A stretch of 6,491 nt of DNA, taken from positions 1-6,491 of the forward strand of contig JAESQI010000110.1 in the NCBI GenBank assembly GCA_016765255.1, read 5' to 3'. Origin of the DNA: Robiginitomaculum sp. GTDB taxonomy: Bacteria; Pseudomonadota; Alphaproteobacteria; Caulobacterales; Maricaulaceae. The notes beneath the pieces were generated by a model. The model ran no database searches and was not told the origin of the DNA. It saw only the letters and a list, made by a program, of their open reading frames with translations. Below are positions 1-6,400 of this stretch, piece after piece. A program made the translations under genes and the position numbers. Positions within the stretch are counted from its first letter, which is position 1; the number at the start of each line of letters is the position of its first letter.

Positions 1-833
1 AGACTGCTGCAAAAATTGCCAGAAACCTATCTGCACCGTTAGGGATTGCTTGTTTTCGCCCGCACCCTAGCCGTTTTTTCAGACCCGACACACCGCCCTT
101 TCGCTTGATGAGTTCGCGCCTGCGCGCCATTATATTAAAAGAAATGGGGGTGCAAAACCTCTACGAAATTCCGTTCGATAAAGCCTTGACCCAAATGGAC
201 GATGAGGAGTTTGTAGAGACGGTTTTGCACCAAGGACTGGGGATAAAACACGTCATCGTCGGCGAAGATTTCCGCTATGGTCATAAGCGCTGCGGTGATT
301 TTGACAGCTTAAAAAAACACTGCGTCGCTCGCGGCATTGGCGTGACAGGTATTGCCTCCATTAGCCTGCATAAAAGCTACGGCAAATACGGCTCCACAGA
401 AATCCGCGAAGCCTTGCGAGAGGGCGACGTGTTTTTTGCCGCCCACATGTTATCGCGTCCGTGGATTATGGACGGAGAAGTGGTGCACGGAGATCATCTT
501 GGTCGCACGCTCGGCTTTCCCACCGCTAATATTTATTTTGATGACCGCATCCATCCAAAGCCCGGCATTTACGCTGCCGAGTGCCGCCTAGACGGCGAAA
601 CTCAGTGGCGTAAAGGTGTCTCCTATGTGGGGGCGAGGCCAACAGTGGGCGGCAAAGACCATAGACTGGAAATGCACATTTTTGATTTCGACGCCGATAT
701 TTATGGCCGCATCCTAGACGTGGCTTTGCGCAGCTTCATCCGCGAAGACAAAAAATTCGACAGCCTAGACGACATGGTCGTACAAATGAAAAAAGACAAG
801 GCGGGCGCACGAGCAATTTTCGGGATTTTATAA
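1..833 (+). CDS. ribF: Bifunctional riboflavin kinase/FAD synthetase, 5'-truncated by window edge
   Basis: RibF phosphorylates riboflavin to FMN and then adenylylates FMN to FAD in the cytoplasm. The frame is open from position 3 to the stop at 831-833 (276 visible residues). The residues encoded before 105 (APLGIACFRPHPSRFFRPD) are clearly RibF, so the TTG at 105 and ATG at 108 are internal codons. The family is usually about 305-330 residues, so roughly 30-50 are missing, including the N-terminal nucleotide-binding G-F-D-G-x-H-x-G-H segment. Visible motifs, numbered from position 3, are GEDFRYG (87-93) and GSTEIR (130-135) of the FAD synthetase domain. The kinase domain follows with GRTLGFPTAN (GFPTAN at 171-176), GARPTVGG, and LEMHIFDFD carrying the presumed catalytic Glu near 223. 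The C-terminal FIREDKKFDSLDDM is also typical. The gene converges on the desaturase gene, with palindromic repeats between them. Confidence 0.95.
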   Translation, partial: TAAKIARNLSAPLGIACFRPHPSRFFRPDTPPFRLMSSRLRAIILKEMGVQNLYEIPFDKALTQMDDEEFVETVLHQGLGIKHVIVGEDFRYGHKRCGDFDSLKKHCVARGIGVTGIASISLHKSYGKYGSTEIREALREGDVFFAAHMLSRPWIMDGEVVHGDHLGRTLGFPTANIYFDDRIHPKPGIYAAECRLDGETQWRKGVSYVGARPTVGGKDHRLEMHIFDFDADIYGRILDVALRSFIREDKKFDSLDDMVVQMKKDKAGARAIFGIL

Positions 834-840
834 AATTAGC

Positions 841-923
841 TGTCATCCCAGACTTGATCTGGGATCTTTTTATTCACGAATGCTGATTTATAAATCGAGA
901 TTCCAGCCTGCGCTGGAATGACA
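841..923. repeat. Two-hairpin palindromic intergenic repeat downstream of ribF
   Basis: The element begins tgtcatcc and ends ggaatgaca, so its ends are near-inverted copies of each other. It contains two hairpins. The first has a 6-bp stem (847-852 with 858-863, loop cttga). The second has a perfect 8-bp stem (900-907 with 912-919, loop ctgc). This layout (tgtcatccc, stem, spacer, stem, gaatgaca) resembles dispersed palindromic repeats frequent between genes in alphaproteobacteria; that match is from memory, not a search. It starts 7 bp after the ribF stop, so the hairpins could help end or stabilise the ribF transcript. Neither stem is followed by a run of T, so a classical intrinsic terminator is not shown. 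A related start (tcatcccc plus stem) occurs at the right edge of the window. Confidence 0.7.
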
Positions 924-925
924 TG

Positions 926-1061
926 TTTCCTTACCCCATTTATGGGCGAGGTGCCCCGAAGGGGTGGAGGGGCAATATTTAAGCTCTTTCTTATCTGCCC
1001 GCAAGATGGCTCCCCCTCCGACCGCTACACGGCCACCTCCCCCATAAATGGGGTGAGGAAA
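926..1061. repeat. Long inverted-repeat element between ribF and the desaturase gene
   Basis: Arms at 926-953 and 1034-1061 are inverted copies of each other with 26 of 28 positions matching; one of the two mismatches (932/1055) would be a G-U wobble in RNA. The core of each arm reads ccccatttatggg. Inside the left arm's extension is a small ccccgaagggg hairpin (954-964). The right side carries ccgctacacgg (1022-1032). The central part, about 970-1012, is not palindromic. The element ends 8 bp from the desaturase stop, so it lies between two convergent stop codons and could form a bidirectional terminator-like structure or a cruciform. Its look (GGGGAGGTGGCC...GGAGGGGG modules) fits dispersed GC-rich repeats of alphaproteobacterial genomes. 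No transposase is present, so a REP/MITE-like element is possible but unproven. Confidence 0.7.
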
Positions 1062-1069
1062 GATGAGAT

Positions 1070-2011
1070 TTAAACCACCCTCGTCGCCAATTTTAACACA
1101 GCCCAATAGCTCGGCTTCGTTTCCATTTTCTGGCCGTAGCCTTCACGCATTAAAGCCGCGTGGAATTTTTTGAACCTAAAACACGGCACATACATATAGA
1201 GATGATGCTCCACATGGTAGTTAACCCAATAAGGGGCAACGAAAACGCGGGCTAGGAAATTGGCGTGTGTGGTGCGGGCTGTGGTGAGCGGGTTGTCAGG
1301 GGTATGGCCAGTTTCAGCGTGTTCGGCGATATTGCGAATACGCAAGACGAGTTGAAACACCGTCAATAGCGGGACAAGCCACAAAGCCACATACACCCAC
1401 CAATATCCCGCCAGCCAAAAAATGGTAAAGGCAAAACCATTGACCATATACGGCCCGACAACGGTTTTCAGGTCAATCGCTTGATAGCCTTTAATAGACT
1501 TTCCTTTGCCAAAAATTTTAGTCAACAGAAGCAAGAGTTGCCCGCCGCGCAGTTTAAGCCCCGTTAGGCCCGAAATATCGCGCAGGAGTTTGCGCACCAT
1601 GCTAAGGCGGCTTGTGGGGAATGCGGCTGAAAGGCTCAAGTCTGGGTCATTTTCTTGTTGCACATATTTATGATGTTTGAGGTGATATGTGCGGTAGGCG
1701 TTTAGTTCTAGCCCGATTGGAAAGGCGAAGAGATACTGCCCAATTACTTTATTCAAACGCGGCGTTTTAAACAAAATACCGTGGGCAGTTTCGTGCATTA
1801 AAATCGCCATGCCAAGCTGCCGGCCACCAATAATGGCGATAGCGATGATATAGGTGAGTAGGCTGGGAAATAGAACAAATAAAGCCCCCGCCGCAATGAT
1901 CGTGCCCCAACAATGCAATGTAAGCCCCCATCCCCAGAGATCAGAACGCCTACTTAAAGCCTGCACTTCAGGTTTTGGTAGATATTGTATTTTGCTGTTT
2001 GCAGTGGTCAT
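1070..2011 (-). CDS. Membrane fatty acid desaturase family protein
   Basis: This is a 313-residue integral membrane di-iron enzyme that probably introduces a double bond into an acyl chain (or hydroxylates a lipid), using O2 and an electron donor. The three histidine boxes are intact: HETAH (73-77), HLKHH (110-114) and HVEHH (266-270). There is also a conserved-looking RIRNIAEHAETGH (225-236) between the second and third boxes. Hydrophobic segments lie at about 30-50, 51-72, 90-103, 184-203 and 205-224, giving a topology with the boxes on one membrane face. There is no fused cytochrome b5 domain, and the third box begins with H rather than Q, which argues against a front-end desaturase. The ATG at 2009-2011 has only a close, weak AGGA two bases upstream. 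The gene is divergent from the aminotransferase. Carotenoid or sterol-type oxygenases of the same superfamily are alternatives; regiospecificity cannot be read from the sequence. Confidence 0.87.
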   Translation of the reverse strand: MTTANSKIQYLPKPEVQALSRRSDLWGWGLTLHCWGTIIAAGALFVLFPSLLTYIIAIAIIGGRQLGMAILMHETAHGILFKTPRLNKVIGQYLFAFPIGLELNAYRTYHLKHHKYVQQENDPDLSLSAAFPTSRLSMVRKLLRDISGLTGLKLRGGQLLLLLTKIFGKGKSIKGYQAIDLKTVVGPYMVNGFAFTIFWLAGYWWVYVALWLVPLLTVFQLVLRIRNIAEHAETGHTPDNPLTTARTTHANFLARVFVAPYWVNYHVEHHLYMYVPCFRFKKFHAALMREGYGQKMETKPSYWAVLKLATRVV

Positions 2012-2014
2012 AAT
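1985..2014 (+). promoter_or_regulatory. Possible promoter for the aminotransferase gene
   Basis: CATAAT at 2009-2014 matches five of six bases of the -10 consensus. TTGTAT at 1985-1990 matches only three of six bases of the -35, with an 18-bp spacer. Transcription would start near 2020, upstream of the preferred aminotransferase start at 2088. The elements lie inside the start of the divergent desaturase gene. This is a weak pattern match and could be chance. Confidence 0.25.
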
Positions 2015-2031
2015 CCTAGCTTAAACAAGAA

Positions 2032-2040
2032 TGTGGATAA
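2032..2040 (-). promoter_or_regulatory. Consensus DnaA box in the divergent control region
   Basis: The top strand reads TGTGGATAA, the exact reverse complement of the DnaA-box consensus TTATCCACA. It lies in the 76-bp gap between the divergent desaturase and aminotransferase starts. A near match (TGTGAATAT, one mismatch at the end) sits at 2055-2063, and a TTATNCACA match (TTATGCACA) sits at 2164-2172 inside the aminotransferase gene. No AT-rich unwinding region or other origin features accompany them, so a role as a regulatory DnaA site is more likely than replication initiation. A single 9-mer match can occur by chance. Confidence 0.4.
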
Positions 2041-2047
2041 GCGCAAA

Positions 2048-2070
2048 TCACATATGTGAATATCGCGATA
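2048..2070. promoter_or_regulatory. Two adjacent perfect palindromes, candidate operator
   Basis: tcacatatgtga (2048-2059) is a perfect 12-bp palindrome and tatcgcgata (2061-2070) a perfect 10-bp palindrome, separated by one base. They occupy the middle of the divergent intergenic region, where a dimeric regulator could control both genes. The regulator is not encoded in the window. The centre-to-centre distance is about 12 bp, slightly over one helical turn, which would place two dimers on nearly the same face of the DNA. Confidence 0.45.
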
Positions 2071-2078
2071 ACAAAACT

Positions 2079-2082
2079 GGAG
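2079..2082 (+). promoter_or_regulatory. Ribosome binding site that decides the aminotransferase start
   Basis: GGAG lies five bases before the ATG at 2088-2090, good Shine-Dalgarno spacing. The alternative upstream in-frame ATG at 2031 has no comparable site. This favours 2088 as the start and frees 2012-2087 as a divergent control region. Confidence 0.65.
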
Positions 2083-2087
2083 CCGTC

Positions 2088-3224
2088 ATGATCCCCAATC
2101 AACGTGATAAATTCGATATGCCCGAAGATGTCGCCTATCTAAATTGCGCCTTTATGTCCCCACTTATGCACAGCGTGGTCAAAGCGGCAGAGGCAGGTGT
2201 GGCGTTTAAACAAAATCCGTGGACATATTCGGGGCCAGATTTTTTTACCTATAGCGAAGAATATCGGGGTTTGGCCGCGCAATTGATTAACGCACCCACA
2301 GATAACATCGCCATTATCCCCTCGGCCAGTTACGGGTTGCAAATCGCTGCCAATAATTTACCACTCTCCAAAGGCGGCGAAGTCTTGGTGATTGAAGATC
2401 AATTCCCGTCCAACATTTATCCGTGGCAAGAAAAAGCCAAGGTATGCGGCGGCAATATTCATACGGTGATGCGTCCCGATGACCATGATTGGACGAAGGC
2501 CGTTCTTGGCGGCATTGGGAAAAACACGGAAATTCTAGCACTGCCTGCGACCCATTGGGCGGACGGCGGGTATCTGGATTTGGAAGTTATCGGAGACGTG
2601 GCGAGAAATGTCGGCGCGGCCCTTGTACTCGATTTGACCCAATCACTCGGCGCCATGCCGTTTGACATTGCCAAAGTGCGGCCAGATTACATGGTGGCGG
2701 CAGGGTATAAATGGCTAATGGGGCCATATAGTTTGGGGTTTTTATATATGGACTCCAAATGGTTGGAAGGCGCACCCCTCGAACATAATTGGATGAACCG
2801 GGCGGGGTCTGAAGTTTTCTCCCGCCTCGTCGATTATCAAGACGGATTTCAAGCGGGTGCACGGCGATTTGATATGGGCGAAAAATCCAACCCCGCCCAG
2901 CTCATGAGTGCAAGCGCCGCCCTGACGCAAGTCTTGGATTGGGGCGTGGAAAATATCGGTAAAACTCTCGGGGCTCGCAACCGCATCATTGCAGGAAATG
3001 CTCGCCAACTTGGCCTAACCGTACAGCCAAACAAATTTCGTTCGCCGCATTATTTAGGATTTGGATTTCCGAATGGAATACCGAAAGGCCTCGCAGAAAC
3101 CTTGGCCGCCCAAAATATATTTGTCTCCATAAGGGGCAGTTCCGTCCGCGTCACCCCGCATCTTTATAACACAGGCGAGGATATTGAGCGGTTGATGGAT
3201 GTGTTGCGCGGTGAAGGTAAATAA
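2088..3224 (+). CDS. Aminotransferase class V-fold PLP-dependent enzyme
   Basis: The 378-residue protein is a fold-type I PLP enzyme of the class V (cysteine desulfurase/aminotransferase-like) group and is probably cytoplasmic. It starts in family style (KFDMPEDVAYLNCAFMSPL). The phosphate/ring-stacking region IIPSASYG is at about 76-83. LDLTQSLGAMPFDI follows at 181-194, with Asp182 for the PLP ring nitrogen and Gln185. AAGYKWLMGP supplies the Schiff-base Lys208. Near the C-terminus, SSVRVTPHLYNT (351-362) carries Arg354, the likely substrate-carboxylate binder. No catalytic Cys loop typical of IscS/SufS is evident, so a role in sulfur mobilisation is not supported; the substrate is unknown. 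An in-frame ATG at 2031 would add 19 residues (MWISANHICEYRDNKTGAV) that do not look like the family and would cover the palindromic control region, so 2088 is preferred. The gene is divergent from the desaturase and followed by a 222-bp gap before ileS. Confidence 0.88.
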   Translation: MIPNQRDKFDMPEDVAYLNCAFMSPLMHSVVKAAEAGVAFKQNPWTYSGPDFFTYSEEYRGLAAQLINAPTDNIAIIPSASYGLQIAANNLPLSKGGEVLVIEDQFPSNIYPWQEKAKVCGGNIHTVMRPDDHDWTKAVLGGIGKNTEILALPATHWADGGYLDLEVIGDVARNVGAALVLDLTQSLGAMPFDIAKVRPDYMVAAGYKWLMGPYSLGFLYMDSKWLEGAPLEHNWMNRAGSEVFSRLVDYQDGFQAGARRFDMGEKSNPAQLMSASAALTQVLDWGVENIGKTLGARNRIIAGNARQLGLTVQPNKFRSPHYLGFGFPNGIPKGLAETLAAQNIFVSIRGSSVRVTPHLYNTGEDIERLMDVLRGEGK

Positions 3225-3284
3225 TGTTGCAATCTATAGCGCATAATTCTAGCCTCAGGATTGTGTCCGGGGACTAGAGGTTCG

Positions 3285-3314
3285 TGGAATGTTAAAATGC
3301 GCCCTAGCATTCCA
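3285..3314 (+). other. RNA hairpin downstream of the aminotransferase gene
   Basis: tggaatgtta (3285-3294) pairs with tagcattcca (3305-3314) over 10 positions, including one G-U pair, closing a 10-nt loop. It lies 60 bp after the aminotransferase stop. No T-run follows, so it is not a convincing intrinsic terminator; it may still protect the 3' end of the mRNA or take part in leader folding. Confidence 0.4.
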
Positions 3315-3339
3315 ATCCGCCCCATGTTACGCCGCCACT

Positions 3340-3390
3340 ATGAAATTGATCGTGCGCATAGACATACGAATTATCAGCCCGACTTCCTAG
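3340..3390 (+). other. Candidate Ile-rich leader peptide before ileS (speculative)
   Basis: The frame reads MKLIVRIDIRIISPTS then TAG: five isoleucines in 16 residues, using ATC, ATA, ATA, ATT and ATC. It ends 56 bp before the isoleucyl-tRNA synthetase gene, and its stop codon (3388-3390) lies in the loop of the hairpin at 3378-3401. This resembles the layout of amino-acid leader peptides such as those of his, trp and ilv operons. Against it, no Shine-Dalgarno sequence precedes the ATG (gccgccact), no T-run follows the hairpin, and a longer open frame overlaps it. A possible promoter inside it would leave the ATG untranscribed. Confidence 0.25.
3346..3374 (+). promoter_or_regulatory. Possible ileS promoter
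   Basis: TTGATC (3346-3351, four of six -35 positions) and AATTAT (3369-3374, four of six -10 positions) are separated by 17 bp. Transcription would begin near 3381, leaving a leader of about 65 nt with part of the downstream hairpin. This is a weak match and it competes with the leader-peptide reading of the same bases. Confidence 0.25.
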
Positions 3391-3401
3391 TGGACGTCGG
3401 G
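3378..3401 (+). other. Strong hairpin in the ileS leader
   Basis: cccgac (3378-3383) pairs with gtcggg (3396-3401). Inside, after a single T/C mismatch, tcc (3385-3387) pairs with gga (3392-3394), closing a tagt loop. This makes nine base pairs, 45 bp before the ileS ATG. It could slow or gate ribosome or polymerase passage. No run of T follows (ataaagaag), so simple termination is not indicated. Confidence 0.45.
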
Positions 3402-3446
3402 ATAAAGAAGCTTGCCCACACACAGATTTAATTTAAAGATATTTCC

Positions 3447-6400
3447 ATGACAGATTCGAATACGCCTCGCGATTACCGCGAAACCTTATTTCTCCCTAAA
3501 ACCGATTTTCCGATGCGGGCAGGCTTGCCCAAGAAAGAGCCCGAGTGGCTCGCCCATTGGCATAAAATCGACCTCTATAATAGCTTGCGAAAACAGAGCG
3601 CCAACAAGCCAAGCTATGTGCTGCACGACGGCCCGCCTTACGCCAATGGTCATATCCATATGGGCACGGCTATGAATAAAATCCTCAAAGACATGGTCAC
3701 TCGCGCCCACCAAATGATGGGCTTTAATGCCAATTATGTCCCCGGATGGGATTGCCACGGCCTTCCGATTGAGTGGAAAGTCGAAGAAGAATTTAGGGGC
3801 AAAGGCCGCACCAAAGACCAAGTGCCGGGTTCCGAATTTAGAAAGCGTTGCCGTGAATACGCAAGCAATTGGCTCGACATTCAGCGCGAAGAATTTAAAC
3901 GCCTCGGGGTCATCGGCGATTGGGACAATCCCTACAAAACCATGAACTTCGAAAGTGAAGCCATTATCTGTGGCGAACTCTTAAAAATCGCTAAAACAGG
4001 GCAACTTTACCGTGGTTCTAAACCCATCATGTGGAGTCCTGTCGAACGCACTGCCTTGGCCGAAGCCGAGGTGGAATATGCCGACCGCCGCGCCACGCAA
4101 ATTTATGTTAAATTTCCTGTTCAATATTCTGGAGTGCAGTCGGTCGAAGAAAATAGGCCTCACTATTCCAATATTCTTGATGCAAATATAGTTATTTGGA
4201 CAACAACGCCTTGGACAATTCCTGCTAACCGTGCCGTATGCTTTTCAGAGCGTATTAAATATGGCTTATATGAAGTCACTGAAATGGAAGAGGCCGAGTT
4301 TGAGCCGTGGTCAAAACCCGGCGATAAGTTAATTGTAGCGGATGATTTGTGGGAAAAAGTTGCAAAAGCTGGGTTAGTTAAATCAGCGAACAGAATGTTT
4401 GACATTACACCTGAATGGCTCTCGCAAACTCTCCTAGACCACCCCCTCAAAAACATGGAAGGCGCGGAAAATAAATTTGATTTCAAAGTACCTCTATTGT
4501 CTGGCGATCACGTCACCGCCGAAGCGGGTACGGGGTTTGTGCATACGGCGCCTAGCCATGGTGAGGATGATTATATTGTCTGGATTTCCAATCAAACTAA
4601 ACTTGAGGCTCTTGGTATAAACCCCAAAGTGGATATGACTTTGGATGATGATGGTTGTTACACAGATGTATTGCCGACCCGTTTCCAAGGTCTCGATGTT
4701 ATCCGCACGTCTGGCAAAAAACGCGGGCAGGACGGGAAGGCTAATCCTGAGGCTCTGAAAGCCTTGATGGAATGTGGCAATCTTTTGGCGCGTGGGATTA
4801 TGACGTTGCGCGACGCCCATTCTTGGCGCTCCAAAGCGCCCGTTATTCGCCGCGCCACGCCACAATGGTTTATCTCTATGTCTAAAGACGGTCTTAGGGA
4901 TAAAGCGCTCGCCGCCATCAAAGACACCATTTGGTATCCGGCTAGGGGTGAAAACCGTATCCGCGCTATGGTCGAGGACAGGCCAGATTGGCTCATTTCC
5001 CGTCAACGAAATTGGGGCGTTCCGATCACCCTAATGGTCAATAAAGAAACGGGTGTATTGCATACGGATTTGCCGCAAGCCGACGAAATCAATGCTCGTA
5101 TTCTCGCCGCCGTAAATGCCACAGGTGTGGATGGTTGGTTTGACGCAGATATTGCCGATTTGATGGGCGATGTCCGTTCTGAAAATTGGGATAAGGTCAC
5201 AGATATTTTGGATGTTTGGTTTGATAGCGGCTGCACCCACGCGTTTTGTTTAGAGAAGCGCGACGATTTACCGTGGCCAGCAGACCTCTACCTTGAAGGC
5301 ACTGACCAACATCGGGGTTGGTTCCAAAGCTCGCTGATGGAAGGCTGCGCAACCCGTGGCCGCGCCCCTTATAAAGCCGTGCTCACTCACGGATTTGTCA
5401 TGGCCGAAGATGGTCGCAAGATGAGTAAATCTCTGGGCAATACCGTTGCCCCTGAAACCGTAATTCGCCAATTCGGCGCGGAAATTCTGCGCCTATGGGT
5501 GGCCAGTTCTGACTTTACCGAAGACTTGCGCATTGGCGACGAGATCATCAAAACCTCCGCAGATGCTTACCGTAAACTCCGCAATACCCTGCGCTATATG
5601 ATCGGGGCTTTGGACGGGTATGACGAAAAAGACGCAGTGGAATATACTGACATGCCCGCCCTTGAAAAATGGGTGCTACACAGACTGACCGAACTTGATG
5701 AACAGATACGTAAATCCTACGCCGAGCATGATTTCAAAAAAGTATTCACCAGCCTGTTTAATTTTTGCACCAATGATTTGTCGGCGTTTTACTTCGATAT
5801 TCGCAAAGACGCGCTTTATTGTGACCCGCTAGGCTCGACCAGACGAAGAGCCTGCCGCACCGTCATGGATGCTCTCTTTAACCGCCTCACCTTGTGGCTC
5901 GCGCCAATCCTCTGTTTCACCATGGAAGGAGTCTGGCAAACCCGTCACAACGGTAATGACATAGAAGGCAGTGTGCATTTTGAAGAGTTTCCTGAAACGC
6001 CTAGTGCGTGGAAAAATGGGCACTTAAATGTCAAAATGAAAGCCATCCAGTTGCTAAGAGATGATGTTTACGCACAAATAGAACCTTTGCGTGCTGAGGG
6101 TAAAATAAGGTCTTCCTTAGAGGCGAAGGTGCACATTGATTGTGCTAATTCTAATTTGGATGATTATATCAAGAGTTTTGGGCTTTTAAATTTATCTGAT
6201 GACGCTAATCCTAGCGATACACTTGCAGATTATCTTATCGTGAGTGAATATTCATTCACTATTGTTGAGTCTGCCAAAAATGTGTTAGATAAACCTAATG
6301 AGGATGAAGAAAAAATTGAGATTGAGTTTTTAAGCAATGATAATGAATTTTCCAAATGCGAACGCTCATGGAAATATTTTAGGGACGAGGATAGAGTGGG

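Larger units (their letters stand above)
3225..3446. other. Intergenic/leader region before ileS
   Basis: These 222 bp contain two hairpins (3285-3314 and 3378-3401), a 16-codon Ile-rich reading frame (3340-3390) and an overlapping 44-codon open frame in another register (3297-3431). I see no tRNA, no T-box-like GGUGG antiterminator pattern, no T-run terminator and no repeat copy. Hexamers gcgcat (3239-3244) and atgcgc (3297-3302) could also pair. The region may act as the ileS 5' leader, but this is inference. Confidence 0.5.

Noticed and set aside
888..1106. 72-codon minus-strand reading frame across the ribF-desaturase gap
   Set aside because: It lies almost wholly in the two palindromic repeats and its Gly-rich translation (HPIYGGGGRVAVGGG) is what such repeats give in frame; it also overlaps the desaturase 3' end.
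2031..2087. Upstream in-frame ATG extending the aminotransferase by 19 residues
   Set aside because: It has no good ribosome site, the extension lacks family-like sequence, and it would cover the palindromes and DnaA box; the ATG at 2088 has GGAG at five-base spacing.
2032..2172. Chromosomal replication origin
   Set aside because: There are only two consensus boxes and a near match, no AT-rich unwinding element, no origin-type gene neighbourhood and one box inside a gene; a regulatory role is the more modest reading.
3225..3446. T-box riboswitch before ileS
   Set aside because: I found neither the T-box sequence nor a terminator/antiterminator pair with a T-run; T-boxes are also mainly a feature of Firmicutes and relatives.
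3486..3821. 111-codon minus-strand frame inside ileS, and similar long antisense frames at 4163-4486 and 4494-5006
   Set aside because: They are antisense to strongly conserved IleRS motifs, show no recognisable domains, and are expected by-products of codon bias.
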